A stretch of 64,000 bases of DNA. It comes from JADLHS01 sp964594985. GTDB lineage: Bacteria > Verrucomicrobiota > Verrucomicrobiia > Limisphaerales > JADLHS01. Each line of letters begins with the position of its first letter. Position 1 is the stretch's first letter. Location of the stretch: assembly GCA_964594985.1 (NCBI GenBank), contig CAZQNQ010000005.1, forward strand, positions 124,001 through 188,000, given 5' to 3'. Shown piece after piece: positions 40,848-49,726 of this stretch. The notes under the pieces were generated by a model, which searched no databases, had not been told where the DNA came from, and saw nothing but the letters and a program-made list of their open reading frames with translations. The translations under genes were made by a program, and so were the position numbers.

Positions 40848-41657
40848 ATGAACATCATGATTAAACCTTTCAACGCGCCTCTCTACAGAGGACTAGCCCG
40901 AATTTTTTGCGTGATCGTCGTCGCATGGACTGGGTTGATCATATTTTGGGTTCGGAACGAGAACTTCGATGTGGTGCGACCAGACGAAAAAACGATGGAG
41001 CGGGTGGACAGGTGGCTTGGTGGGGTTGATAGCCTTCGCGCATTGTCAGACCTGCCAAAGGATCGGCGACTTCTGATTCAGAAGTCACTTGATACAGGAA
41101 TTTATTTGATCAACGGCAAGGAAAGAAAACTTTCTCCGGCAGAGCTTAAAGGCTGTGAGACAATCTTGGAAAACGGATTCTCACCGCAGGTGAAAGAGGC
41201 CATTGCTAGAGCCATTGAGAACGCCGAGGCAGCGCGATCTCTTTCAGGTATGGACCACAGCTTCCAGAGATATAGCCGCATAAATACTCCAATGTGGGAC
41301 TTTCGAGGAATGGTTGGTTTGAATTTAGAAAATCTCAAAGGTGCTGTTCAGGGGACTGTTTTCTGGATCAACGAAATTCAGACTTTTGAGGGAATGGAGA
41401 AGCATTTTGCTCTTGGAATGGTCAAAAAATTCAAGCCTTCAGGAGAATTTACTGGATTGGTAACCGACGAGGACTTTGCGCTGTTCTATGACTTGCAAAA
41501 GCTTCAAAAAGCCAGGTGGTTTTTGAAGCCGCTATTTTGGGTAACGGCATGGCTGGTCCCTCTGTTGGGCGTGATGATTACCGGAGTGGCTGGTGTTGAA
41601 CTGGTGCGGTGGATTAGTCGCGGATTCCGGAATCCTGAGAGTTCAAAGACCTGTTGA
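40848..41657 (+). CDS. AT-rich membrane protein of unknown function
   Basis: From ATG 40848 the protein has 269 residues with one membrane helix near 15-35 (LARIFCVIVVAWTGLIIFWV), a soluble middle domain with a GIYLINGKERKLSPAELKGCETIL stretch, and a C-terminal hydrophobic segment (FWVTAWLVPLLGVMITGVAGVELV, about 228-252). I do not recognise the family. Its codons are visibly lower in GC than those of neighbouring genes, suggesting recent gain, and a palindromic repeat lies just before it. Confidence 0.7.
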   Translation: MNIMIKPFNAPLYRGLARIFCVIVVAWTGLIIFWVRNENFDVVRPDEKTMERVDRWLGGVDSLRALSDLPKDRRLLIQKSLDTGIYLINGKERKLSPAELKGCETILENGFSPQVKEAIARAIENAEAARSLSGMDHSFQRYSRINTPMWDFRGMVGLNLENLKGAVQGTVFWINEIQTFEGMEKHFALGMVKKFKPSGEFTGLVTDEDFALFYDLQKLQKARWFLKPLFWVTAWLVPLLGVMITGVAGVELVRWISRGFRNPESSKTC

Positions 41658-41828
41658 CACACGCGACTCTGGATAGTTGGCGCGGGGGTTTTCCAAACTC
41701 CGGCTATCAACTACTTAATCCGTTCCAACTTCACGGTTAGCCCCGCCAAACCGCCTTTGCCGAATAGCAGGCCAATTTCACGGGCGGTAAATCACGGGTA
41801 CAACCGCTTTGCAGATTCTGCTGATGTT

Positions 41829-42140
41829 TTATTCCGACTCTGGCGGGATGTCTTCGGTGTGACGGCAGTCGGTGTAGATGTCATACGGCAGCAGGATGAC
41901 GTCTCCGACCAACGAAAAGGGCAGGTCAATGACGCCATAAACCTGCGGTTGCCAGATGTCTGATTCGGTGAGCACCATCCAGTCGGTCCGCACCCCGCCA
42001 AAATACAGCGGGGTCGGCGGGGTGGCGGCGTAGCCGATTGACCGCGAAATGACCGAGGAGCATCCCGAAACAAACAACGGCAGGCAGGCCAGCGATACCC
42101 ATAGGATACGCTGCCTGCAACTGATGGATGTCTTGGTCAT
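41829..42140 (-). CDS. YceK/YidQ-family (DUF1375) lipoprotein
   Basis: From the ATG at 42140 this 103-residue lipoprotein has a signal with lipobox (PLFVSGC) and the family pattern SSVISRSIGY, YFGGVRTDWMVL and the C-terminal VIDLPFSLVGDVILLPYDIYTDC. YceK-like proteins are outer membrane lipoproteins of unknown role. A longer frame extends to 42257, but its first 39 codons do not look like a signal, so the later start is preferred. Confidence 0.82.
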   Translation of the reverse strand: MTKTSISCRQRILWVSLACLPLFVSGCSSVISRSIGYAATPPTPLYFGGVRTDWMVLTESDIWQPQVYGVIDLPFSLVGDVILLPYDIYTDCRHTEDIPPESE

Positions 42141-42201
42141 GACGGATCTAGCTATTACTTCTTTTTCCGCCGCAGTCCAAAGTTTTTCCCGAAACGCTGT
42201 G

Positions 42202-43554
42202 TCAGCCTGAAATCTTGGCGAACGCCGCGTCAAACACTTCCACGATGAAATCCGCATCGGCGGCGGTGATGCACATCGGCGGGGCGAAACGAATGGTCTG
42301 GCCCCACAACCCGCCTTTGCCGAGCAGCAGGCCCATTTCGCGCGCGGCCTCGTGGACGGCGGCGCATTCGGCTTTGCCGGGTTCTTTGGTGGTGCGGTCT
42401 TTCACGACTTCGACCCCAAGCATCAAGCCTTTGCCGCGCACGTCGCCGATGAGCTTGTATTTGCCCTTTAGCTTTTCGAGGCCGTCCTTGATGCGAGCGC
42501 CCAGCTTGAGCGAATTCTCCTGGAGGTTTTCCTTCTCGATGACTTCGAGGACGGCTTTGCCCATCGCGCTGACGACCGGGTTGCCGCCAAAGGTGTTGAA
42601 ATGAACTTTGCCGGTGAGTGCTTGCGCGATTTTCGGCGTGGTGACGACGGCGGCGAGCGGACAACCATTGCCAATACCCTTCGCCATCGTGACGATGTCG
42701 GGAATCACGCCCTGCGTCTCGAAACCCCAGAAATGCGTTCCGGTGCGGCCAAAGCCGGTCTGCACTTCGTCCGCGATGCATACGCCGCCGGCAGCGCGGA
42801 CGTGTTCGTAGGTTTGCTTGAGATAACCTTGCGGGAACTCGACAAAGCCGCCGACGCCTTGAATGGATTCTGCGATAAACGCCGCGACCTTGCCGGGTGT
42901 GGCGTAATCAATCAGCGACTTCACATCGTCGGCGTATTTGCGACCGGCATCCGCGTCCTCGTAGCCATACGGGCCGCGATACGGATAAGGCGCAATGGCG
43001 TGATGCACGCCGAAGCTGTGTGGGACGTTATATTTCCAAGTGCTGTGCGCGGTGACCGCCATGCCGGAGGCGTTGCCGCCGTGATAGGCATTGCGCAGCG
43101 CGATAACGTCGTAATTGCCCGTGTAAGCGCGGGCCATCAGCAACGCGAGATCATTCGCCTCCGAGCCGGAGTTGACGAAGTAACAGACCTTGAGATCGCC
43201 GGGCATTTTGGAGGCGAGTTTCTCGGCATACGCGCCGACATTCGGGTGCAGATAAATCGTGGTTGAGTGTTGGTAGATTTCGCTCTGCTTGTTACCCGCC
43301 GCGATGACGTGGGGATGACAGTGACCGACGCTTACCGTGACGATGCCGCCGAGGCCGTCGAGGTAGCGCTTGCCTTGTTCGTCCCAGACGTATTGCATCT
43401 GGCCCTCGACCAGCATGATGGGTTCTTTGTAGTAGAGGAAAATGCCGGGATTGAGGAATTGCTTCCGTTGCGCCAGGACTTCGGCCAACGAAGGGCCGGT
43501 GTATTTGCGGGGTTGCAGAGTGGTGGAGGGAAGTGCTGGAGTCTTCATAATCAA
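42202..43554 (-). CDS. Class III PLP-dependent aminotransferase (alanine-glyoxylate 2-like)
   Basis: This 450-residue protein shows the class III omega-aminotransferase pattern: YLDGLGGIVTVSVGHCHP, YFVNSGSEANDLALLMARAYTG, YHGGNASGMAVTAHS, CIADEVQTGFGRTGTHFWGFE and PDIVTMAKGIGNGCPLAAVV, in which the Lys binds PLP. The sequence is nearest to alanine-glyoxylate aminotransferase 2. It probably moves an amino group from a beta- or omega-amino donor to glyoxylate or pyruvate. It is divergent from the Fur/PerR gene; the operator box at 43645-43659 lies between them, so iron or peroxide control of this gene is possible too. Confidence 0.9.
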   Translation of the reverse strand: MIMKTPALPSTTLQPRKYTGPSLAEVLAQRKQFLNPGIFLYYKEPIMLVEGQMQYVWDEQGKRYLDGLGGIVTVSVGHCHPHVIAAGNKQSEIYQHSTTIYLHPNVGAYAEKLASKMPGDLKVCYFVNSGSEANDLALLMARAYTGNYDVIALRNAYHGGNASGMAVTAHSTWKYNVPHSFGVHHAIAPYPYRGPYGYEDADAGRKYADDVKSLIDYATPGKVAAFIAESIQGVGGFVEFPQGYLKQTYEHVRAAGGVCIADEVQTGFGRTGTHFWGFETQGVIPDIVTMAKGIGNGCPLAAVVTTPKIAQALTGKVHFNTFGGNPVVSAMGKAVLEVIEKENLQENSLKLGARIKDGLEKLKGKYKLIGDVRGKGLMLGVEVVKDRTTKEPGKAECAAVHEAAREMGLLLGKGGLWGQTIRFAPPMCITAADADFIVEVFDAAFAKISG

Positions 43555-43644
43555 CCGCTTTATTGATGCTTCTTGTTTTAGTTCAACTGCATGGTGCGGG
43601 GCGTCGCCAGAATGTTCAACGTCGAAAACATGTAGGGTGCCTAT

Positions 43645-43659
43645 TTAGAATAATTCTAA
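43645..43659. promoter_or_regulatory. Fur/PerR-type operator (perfect 7-1-7 palindrome)
   Basis: TTAGAATAATTCTAA is a perfect 15-bp inverted repeat of the PerR/Fur-box class (B. subtilis PerR consensus TTATAATNATTATAA), immediately upstream of the -35 of the regulator gene's own promoter. Confidence 0.8.
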
Positions 43660-43662
43660 ACA

Positions 43663-43690
43663 TTGACTCGCCCCACCGTCCGGCTAGACT
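43663..43690 (+). promoter_or_regulatory. Predicted promoter of the fur/perR-suf operon
   Basis: TTGACT (43663-43668) and TAGACT (43685-43690) are 16 bases apart. Transcription would start near 43697, only a few bases ahead of the ATG at 43701, so the mRNA may be nearly leaderless. The operator abuts the -35. Confidence 0.6.
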
Positions 43691-43700
43691 GTTTCTTCGG

Positions 43701-44138
43701 ATGAAACCGGCGGACTCCCAGACCAGCACTCCCGACCTGAGCGAGCGGCTCGCCACGAGCGGCTTTCGCTTCACGGCGCAACGGCGCTGTGTGTACGACG
43801 TATTGCTGGCCAAGCGCGATCATCCGACGGCGGAAGAACTTTACAGCCGCGCCAAGAAGGCGATGCCGGAGATTTCGCACGCCACCGTGTATAACTGCCT
43901 GGATGCGCTGGTGGAATGCGGGCTGGCGCGGCAGGTGCAATTGGAGCGTGGGGCGGCGCGGTTTTGCCCGAACATGGAAGAGCATTGCCACTATCACTGC
44001 GATACGTGCGGTGAGGTGTTTGATGTGCCGATGCCGACGGACAGCGGTTTGATGCCCAAGCCCAAAGGTTTTCAGGTGGACCATTACGACATCGCCGCGC
44101 ACGGGCTGTGTGCCGAGTGCGCGCGGAAGCAGAAATAA
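43701..44138 (+). CDS. Fur/PerR-family metalloregulator
   Basis: From ATG 43701 the protein has 145 residues: a winged-helix DNA-binding domain (RFTAQRRCVYDVLLA ... HPTAEELYSRAKKAMPEISHATVYNCLDALVECGL) and a C-terminal metal domain with HCHYHCDTCGE and CAEC, the two structural CxxC zinc pairs. PerR-type rather than Fur-type is suggested by the perfect PerR-like box in front and by an HxD-like DHYDIAAH segment, but this is not certain. It lies 7 bases before sufB and is in the same operon, so it probably controls iron-sulfur cluster assembly in response to iron or peroxide. Confidence 0.87.
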   Translation: MKPADSQTSTPDLSERLATSGFRFTAQRRCVYDVLLAKRDHPTAEELYSRAKKAMPEISHATVYNCLDALVECGLARQVQLERGAARFCPNMEEHCHYHCDTCGEVFDVPMPTDSGLMPKPKGFQVDHYDIAAHGLCAECARKQK

Positions 44139-44144
44139 TTTCTC

Positions 44145-45593
44145 ATGAGCACAGCGACCGAGACAATCGAGAGCCTGGTCAAACAGGAATACAAGTACGG
44201 TTTCGTCACCGACGTGGAATCGGAGTCCGCTCCGCCCGGGCTGAACGAGGACATCATCCGGCTGATCTCCACCAAGAAGAAGGAGCCGCAATGGTTGACC
44301 GACTGGCGGCTCAAGGCGTTCCGCCACTGGCTGACAATGCCCGAACCGACGTGGCAATTCGTGAAGTATCCGAAGATTGATTTTCAGGACATCACCTACT
44401 ATTCCGCGCCGAAGCAAAAGACCGACGGGCCGAAGAGTCTCGAGGAGGTTGATCCGAAGCTATTGGAAACTTACGAAAAGCTTGGCATCCCGTTGCGCGA
44501 ACGCGGGCGGCTGGCTGGCGTGGCGGTGGACGCGGTGTTTGATAGCGTGAGTGTCGGCACGACGTATCGCGCGCAACTGATGGAGAAGGGAATCATTTTC
44601 TGCTCCTTCAGCGAAGCGGTGCAGGATCATCCCGAACTCGTGAAGAAATATCTCGGGTCAGTTGTTCCTTACACGGACAATTATTACGCCACGCTCAACA
44701 GCGCGGTGTTCACCGACGGCTCGTTCTGCTACATCCCGAAAGGCGTGCGTTGCCCGATGGAGCTTTCGACGTATTTCCGCATCAACGCGGCGAAATCCGG
44801 CCAGTTCGAGCGCACGCTCATCGTCGCCGATGAAGGCGCGAGCGTGAGTTATCTCGAAGGTTGCACCGCGCCGATGCGGGATGAAAATCAATTGCACGCC
44901 GCTGTGGTGGAACTCGTGGCGCTGGATAATGCCGAGATCAAATACAGCACGGTGCAGAACTGGTACCCCGGTGACGAGAACGGCGTTGGCGGCATCTACA
45001 ACTTCGTGACCAAGCGTGGCCTTTGCAAAGGCAAGAATTCCCGCATCACGTGGACGCAGGTGGAAACCGGCTCAGCCATCACGTGGAAGTATCCGAGTTG
45101 CATTTTGCTCGGTGATGGCTCGAAGGGTGAGTTTTATTCCGTGGCGGTCGTGAACAACATGCAGCAGGCCGATACGGGGACAAAGATGATTCACATCGGC
45201 AAGAACACGAGCAGCACGATTGTGTCGAAGGGCATCTCGGCGGGCCGCGGGCAGAACAGCTATCGCGGTCTGGTGGAGATCCGCAAGAGCGCGACGAACT
45301 CGCGGAATTTCTCGCAGTGCGACTCGATGTTGATCGGCGCAAAGTGCGGGGCGCATACGTTTCCGTATATCGAAGTGAAGAACACTTCTTCCAGCGTCGA
45401 GCATGAAGCCTCGACCTCGAAGATCGGTGAAGACCAGATTTTTTATTGCAACCAACGCGGCATCGAAACCCAGGACGCGGTGAACATGATCGTGAACGGC
45501 TTCTGCAAAGAAGTGTTCAAGGAACTGCCGATGGAGTTCGCGGTCGAAGCGCAGAAGCTGCTGGGTGTGAGCCTCGAAGGCAGCGTTGGCTGA
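44145..45593 (+). CDS. sufB: Fe-S cluster assembly scaffold subunit SufB
   Basis: This 482-residue protein has the SufB signatures: CYIPKGVRCPMELSTYFRINAAKSGQFERTLIV, ASVSYLEGCTAP, NWYPGDENGVGGIYNFVTKRG and QCDSMLIGAKCGAHTFPYIEV. SufB is the scaffold on which SufSE-derived sulfur and iron are built into clusters in a SufBCD complex. It is followed by sufC after a palindromic repeat of about 110 bases (45598-45709). No sufD, sufS or sufE is in the window. Confidence 0.96.
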   Translation: MSTATETIESLVKQEYKYGFVTDVESESAPPGLNEDIIRLISTKKKEPQWLTDWRLKAFRHWLTMPEPTWQFVKYPKIDFQDITYYSAPKQKTDGPKSLEEVDPKLLETYEKLGIPLRERGRLAGVAVDAVFDSVSVGTTYRAQLMEKGIIFCSFSEAVQDHPELVKKYLGSVVPYTDNYYATLNSAVFTDGSFCYIPKGVRCPMELSTYFRINAAKSGQFERTLIVADEGASVSYLEGCTAPMRDENQLHAAVVELVALDNAEIKYSTVQNWYPGDENGVGGIYNFVTKRGLCKGKNSRITWTQVETGSAITWKYPSCILLGDGSKGEFYSVAVVNNMQQADTGTKMIHIGKNTSSTIVSKGISAGRGQNSYRGLVEIRKSATNSRNFSQCDSMLIGAKCGAHTFPYIEVKNTSSSVEHEASTSKIGEDQIFYCNQRGIETQDAVNMIVNGFCKEVFKELPMEFAVEAQKLLGVSLEGSVG

Positions 45594-45597
45594 TAAC

Positions 45598-45709
45598 TAA
45601 CCACGGATGGACACTGATAAACACGGATGAAAACCGGTTTGGCGCTAACTGGCGAAATTCGCGTAGAAGTTCTTTCTGAATCCGTGTCCATCAGTGTTTA
45701 TCCGTGGTT
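45598..45709. repeat. CCACGGATG palindromic repeat between sufB and sufC
   Basis: The arms AACCACGGATGGACACTG (45599) and CAGTGTTTATCCGTGGTT (45692) are inverted copies about 28 bases long. No target duplication is seen. A single arm of the same repeat occurs at 5307-5335. Confidence 0.85.
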
Positions 45710-45724
45710 GAAATAATTTAGAAC

Positions 45725-46498
45725 ATGAGCAAGCAACCTATTCTCGAAATCAAAAACCTCCACGCCGGTGTGGAGAGCAAACAAATCCTGAAGGGCTTCA
45801 GCCTGACGATTTATCCGGGCGAAGTCCACGCGTTGATGGGCCTGAACGGCAGCGGCAAGAGCACGCTCGCGGCGATTCTCGCCGGGCGCGACGGTTACGA
45901 TGTGACCGAAGGCACGGTGAATTATCTCGGCAAAGACCTGCTGGAACTCGCTCCCGAAGAACGCGCCCGCGAAGGGGTGTTCCTCGCCTTCCAATATCCG
46001 GTCGAGATCCCCGGCGTGAACAGCACCTATTTCCTCAAGGCCGCGCTGAACGAACTCCGGAAGCACAAAGGTCAACCGGAGCTGGACGCGATGGAATTTC
46101 TCACGCTCGTGCGAGAGAAGATGAAGTTGCTCGAACTCAAGGACGATCTGCTCAAGCGTTCGGTCAATGAAGGTTTCTCCGGCGGGGAAAAGAAGCGCGC
46201 GGAGATTTTCCAGATGGCCGTGCTCGAACCCAAGCTCGCGATCCTCGACGAAACGGATTCCGGTCTGGATATTGATGCGTTGAAGGTCGTTGCCAGTGGC
46301 GTGAACAAGCTGCATCGCCTGGATGCCGCGCAACTCGTCATCACGCACTATCAACGCCTGCTCAACTACATCATCCCCGATCATGTTCACGTCATGGCGG
46401 ATGGGCGCATCGTGAAATCCGGTGGCAAGGAACTCGCGCTGGAACTCGAATCGCAAGGTTACGAGGCGATTGTCAAAGGCCAGTTGACGCCGGCGTAA
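45725..46498 (+). CDS. sufC: Fe-S cluster assembly ATPase SufC
   Basis: This 257-residue ABC-type ATPase has Walker A GLNGSGKST, the Q-loop in FLAFQYPVEI, signature FSGGEKKRAE, Walker B LAILDETDSGLD and the switch His in VITHYQR, all usual for SufC. With SufB (and normally SufD) it drives conformational change in the scaffold. It is 131 bases after sufB, separated by a palindromic repeat. A sufD gene does not follow; the next gene on the strand is the LptF/G-type permease after more repeats. Confidence 0.96.
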   Translation: MSKQPILEIKNLHAGVESKQILKGFSLTIYPGEVHALMGLNGSGKSTLAAILAGRDGYDVTEGTVNYLGKDLLELAPEERAREGVFLAFQYPVEIPGVNSTYFLKAALNELRKHKGQPELDAMEFLTLVREKMKLLELKDDLLKRSVNEGFSGGEKKRAEIFQMAVLEPKLAILDETDSGLDIDALKVVASGVNKLHRLDAAQLVITHYQRLLNYIIPDHVHVMADGRIVKSGGKELALELESQGYEAIVKGQLTPA

Positions 46499-46536
46499 AG
46501 CATTTTGCTGCGTGCGGACGATTTAAGATTCGCGTG

Positions 46537-46600
46537 CCCCTCACCCCGTCCCTCTCCCCATCGGATGGGGAGAGGGTGGCCGCCAGGCCGGGTGAGGGGA
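46537..46600. repeat. Palindromic repeat of the CCCCTCACCCC family
   Basis: The inverted arms CCCCTCACCCCGTCCCTC (46537) and GGCCGGGTGAGGGGA (46586) enclose a CCCCATCGGATGGGG hairpin; the same family is inside the nested element at 6175-6306. It is part of the 316-base gap downstream of sufC, which holds no gene. Confidence 0.8.
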
Positions 46601-46650
46601 TTTTTTTACCGCTCATTTCAAGAGTCGTTTCAGGCCGCCCTTTTCATTTT

Positions 46651-46761
46651 GGCTGGGTCCTAATTTACGGAGCGCGGCCTTTAGGCCGCTTTCGCGCCGC
46701 CCGGCAAAAGCACCGTGAAGCGGGCTGAAGCCCGCGCTCCGCTTTCAAATGAGGACACTAC
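46651..46761. mobile_element. 111-bp MITE-like element with 9-bp target duplication (copy 2)
   Basis: It shares the hairpin core (GGAGCGCGGCCTTTAGGCCG ... GAAGCGGGCTGAAGCCCGCG) and the terminal CACTAC with copy 1 at 13861-13972. The direct repeat TTTCATTTT flanks it at 46642-46650 and 46762-46770, different from copy 1's CTACATGGC, so the two are independent insertions. Confidence 0.88.
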
Positions 46762-46814
46762 TTTCATTTTCACAAGCTTGCTGGTGATGGCGGGCAACGA
46801 TTAGCCTGACGCGG

Positions 46815-47939
46815 ATGCGTCTGTTGGACCGATACCTGTTGCGGGAGTTGCTGATGCCGTTTGCGTATTGCCTCGGCGGCTTCCTCATCTTTTGGATCTC
46901 GTCCGATCTGTTCGGCAACATCGGGGAATTCAAGGAAGCCGGCCTGGGCGTGGGCGACGTGCTGGAGTATTACGCGGTGAAATCGCCGCAACTGCTGGCC
47001 ATCGTGCTGCCGATCGCGTTGTTGCTGGCGCTGCTGTATGCGCTGACCCAGCACGCGCGGAACAACGAGATTACGGCGATCCGGGCCGCGGGGGTGAGTT
47101 TGTGGCGGCTGGCCTTGCCGTATCTGGTGGTGGGATTTCTGGCGAGCGTCACCTTGCTAATCGTCAACGAAAAGCTCGCGCCGGACGCGGATGAGCGGGC
47201 GGAGTTGATCAAGTCCCGCCGCGCGCAGGCCGGGCAGGCCCGGTTCCGCAAGCACATCGTCACGAATCTGGGCTTCGTCAACAACCGCGATGGACGCAAC
47301 TGGGCCATCAAGGAGTTGAACACCGAGACGATGACGATGACAAGCCCGGTGATCATCTCGGCATTGAAGGACGGTTCGCCGGTCTGGTTCTACGCGAGTT
47401 CCGCCGTCCGCTCAAACGGCGTTTGGGTGTTTTACAACGCGCGCGAGTATCGCAGTGACCCGGCCACCAATGCCGCGCCGGTGCCCACGCTGATGGAGGC
47501 GCGGTTGCCGCGGCCCGACCTGACCGAGACCCCGGAAGAGATCCGCAGCGAAGTCATCATCAGCCAGCGTGCGTCGTTGAAACGCCGGCATCACGCGGAA
47601 ATTCCGGTCAACGAAATCCGCACCTACCTCTCGTTGCATCCCCATCTGCCACCGGCGATGGAAAGCTGGTTGTACACGCGCTTGCACAGCCGGATGGCCG
47701 CGCCGTGGAAATGCCTGGTGGTTGTGTTGATCGCGTTGCCGTTTGGGGCGGCTTCGGGGCGGCGCAATGTTTTCGCCGGGGTCGCAGGGAGCATCATCAT
47801 TTGCTTCGCGTATTTTGCGCTGCTGGAAGTCAGCCAGGCGCTCGGAAGCTCCGGCAGCATGCCGGCGTGGCTGGCGGGCTGGTTGCCCAACATCACGTTC
47901 ACCATGATCGCCGTCTGGTTGATCAACCGTGTGCGTTGA
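46815..47939 (+). CDS. LptF/LptG-family lipopolysaccharide export permease
   Basis: This 374-residue protein has the permease layout: first helix after MRLLDRYLLRELLMPFAYCLGGFLIFW, helices near 55-80 and 95-115 (LPIALLLALLYALTQHARNNEITAIRAAGVS), a large periplasmic domain (about 125-290) and three C-terminal helices (WKCLVVVLIALPFGAA, VFAGVAGSIIICFAYFALLEVSQ, ITFTMIAVWLINRV). With LptB it extracts LPS from the inner membrane for transport to the outer membrane; its partner permease is not in the window. LptG fits slightly better than LptF by eye, but this is not firm. Confidence 0.88.
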   Translation: MRLLDRYLLRELLMPFAYCLGGFLIFWISSDLFGNIGEFKEAGLGVGDVLEYYAVKSPQLLAIVLPIALLLALLYALTQHARNNEITAIRAAGVSLWRLALPYLVVGFLASVTLLIVNEKLAPDADERAELIKSRRAQAGQARFRKHIVTNLGFVNNRDGRNWAIKELNTETMTMTSPVIISALKDGSPVWFYASSAVRSNGVWVFYNAREYRSDPATNAAPVPTLMEARLPRPDLTETPEEIRSEVIISQRASLKRRHHAEIPVNEIRTYLSLHPHLPPAMESWLYTRLHSRMAAPWKCLVVVLIALPFGAASGRRNVFAGVAGSIIICFAYFALLEVSQALGSSGSMPAWLAGWLPNITFTMIAVWLINRVR

Positions 47940-47952
47940 ACCGCTTTGAGTC

Positions 47953-49674
47953 ATGAGCGAATTGAAGGAACTCCAACGCCGCTACGAACGGTTGCAACTG
48001 CTCTATCAGGTCGGCAGCGTCATCCACTCCACGCTCGAACCGAAACCCGCGTTGGCGATTATCGCGCGCGAAGCGGCGCGGCTCATGGACGCGTCCAGTT
48101 GCTCGGTGGTGCTCATCAATCCCACGACCGGTCTGCTCGAGATCGAGGCGGCGCAAGGTCTGCCCGGCGCGGCGGAAGGCTTGAAGCTGCGCGTTGGCGA
48201 GGGGTTGACCGGCTGGGTCGCGCAGACCGGCAAACCCGCATGCGTCGGCGATGTGGCGAAGGACAAGCGTTACATCATGCTGCGACCCGAGGTGCGGTCG
48301 GAACTTGCCGTGCCGCTCGACGTGGGCGGCAAAGTGCGGGGCGTGTTGAACGTGGACTCGGACCGGCTGGATGCGTTCACGGCGGACGACCAGGAATTGC
48401 TGGAATCGCTGGCGGTGCAGGCGGCGCGCGTCATTCAAAACACTTGGCTTTACGAACAGCTCCGGCTCAAGGCGCGCTTGCTCGAATCGCTCGCCAGCGT
48501 GAGCCGCACGATCAACTCCGCGCTGAACCTCGACGAAGTGTTGCAGACCATCACGCGCGACGCCGCGCAGTTGATGCAGGCGAAGATGTGTTCGCTGCTG
48601 ATGCTGGACGAAACGCGGTCGTGGCTGGATTTGCGCGCCAGTCACGGGGCGGGGGATATTTATGTCCGCAAGCCGCGGTTGAGTGTGAGCGAAAGTTTGC
48701 TTGGTGCCGTGGTGCGGCGGAAGAAGCCGGTGCAGGTGGACAACGTGCAGACGTCGTCAGGCTACCAAAATGTGGAGGTCGCGCGACAGGAGGGTTTGGT
48801 GTCGTTGCTGAGCGTGCCGTTGATGTTCGCGGGCGAAGCCATCGGGGCGCTGAACATCTACACCGCCGCGCCCTACAAATTTTCCAACGAGGAGATCCGC
48901 ATTCTGGCGTCGTTCGCGGAGTTGTCGGCCATCGCCATCGAGAAGGCACGATTGTATGAACGCCTCGTGGATGCCGAGGAGCAGATGCGGCAGAACGAAA
49001 AATTGTCCGCACTCGGCCTGCTCGCGGCGGAGGTGGCGCACGAGATCCGCAATCCGCTCACGGTGATGAAGATGTTGTATCACTCGCTGGACTTGAAGTT
49101 CCCGGCGCAAGATCCCCGCGCCCAGGACGCGCGATTGATGGGCGAAAAGATCGAGCACCTGAACAAGATCGTGGAGCGTATCCTCGATTTCGCCCGCACC
49201 ACCGAACCGAAGCTCGTGCCGGTGGATTTGAACGCGGTCATCGGTGAACTGAGTCTGCTGGTGCGGCACAAGCTGGCGAACCAAGGCGTGAAGCTCGTGC
49301 GCCAGTTGCAGGACGATCTGCCGGAGGTGCTGGGCGACGCGATGCAACTGGAGCAGGCGTTCTTGAATCTGATCCTCAACGCGGCGGAAGCCATGCCCGA
49401 GGGTGGCTCGCTGACCCTGGTGACGCGGTCTGATGAAGATGCGACCGGGGGCGTGGTGGTAGTGGAGGTCGCGGACACGGGCGAGGGGATGAGCGAGGAG
49501 CAATGTTCCAAGGCGTTCCGATCCGTGCTGAACACGACCAAGGCCAAGGGCACGGGGCTGGGTTTGGCCATCGTCGGGCGCACCATCGAGACCCACGGCG
49601 GGGAACTGGACATCAAATCCGATCTCGGGCGGGGCACGACCATCCGGTTGATCTTCCCGGCGCGTCGTCAATAA
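47953..49674 (+). CDS. Soluble hybrid-free sensor histidine kinase with two GAF domains
   Basis: This 573-residue protein has no membrane helix. Two GAF-type sensor domains occupy about 1-170 and 170-335 (LDEVLQTITRDAAQLMQAKMCSLLML ... VSLLSVPLMFAGEAIGALNIYT). A HisKA domain follows with the H-box LGLLAAEVAHEIRNPLTVMK (phosphoacceptor His near 363), and the HATPase_c domain has the N-box LEQAFLNLILNAAEAMP and G-boxes VADTGEGM and GTGLGLAIV. It senses a cytoplasmic signal or small molecule and phosphorylates an unlinked response regulator; none is adjacent. It lies 13 bases after the permease gene on the same strand. Confidence 0.93.
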   Translation: MSELKELQRRYERLQLLYQVGSVIHSTLEPKPALAIIAREAARLMDASSCSVVLINPTTGLLEIEAAQGLPGAAEGLKLRVGEGLTGWVAQTGKPACVGDVAKDKRYIMLRPEVRSELAVPLDVGGKVRGVLNVDSDRLDAFTADDQELLESLAVQAARVIQNTWLYEQLRLKARLLESLASVSRTINSALNLDEVLQTITRDAAQLMQAKMCSLLMLDETRSWLDLRASHGAGDIYVRKPRLSVSESLLGAVVRRKKPVQVDNVQTSSGYQNVEVARQEGLVSLLSVPLMFAGEAIGALNIYTAAPYKFSNEEIRILASFAELSAIAIEKARLYERLVDAEEQMRQNEKLSALGLLAAEVAHEIRNPLTVMKMLYHSLDLKFPAQDPRAQDARLMGEKIEHLNKIVERILDFARTTEPKLVPVDLNAVIGELSLLVRHKLANQGVKLVRQLQDDLPEVLGDAMQLEQAFLNLILNAAEAMPEGGSLTLVTRSDEDATGGVVVVEVADTGEGMSEEQCSKAFRSVLNTTKAKGTGLGLAIVGRTIETHGGELDIKSDLGRGTTIRLIFPARRQ

Positions 49675-49726
49675 ACAGGACTTTTTGCCAGTTGCCTTTT
49701 GGGCGGTGCTTTGGTGAATTGCCACC

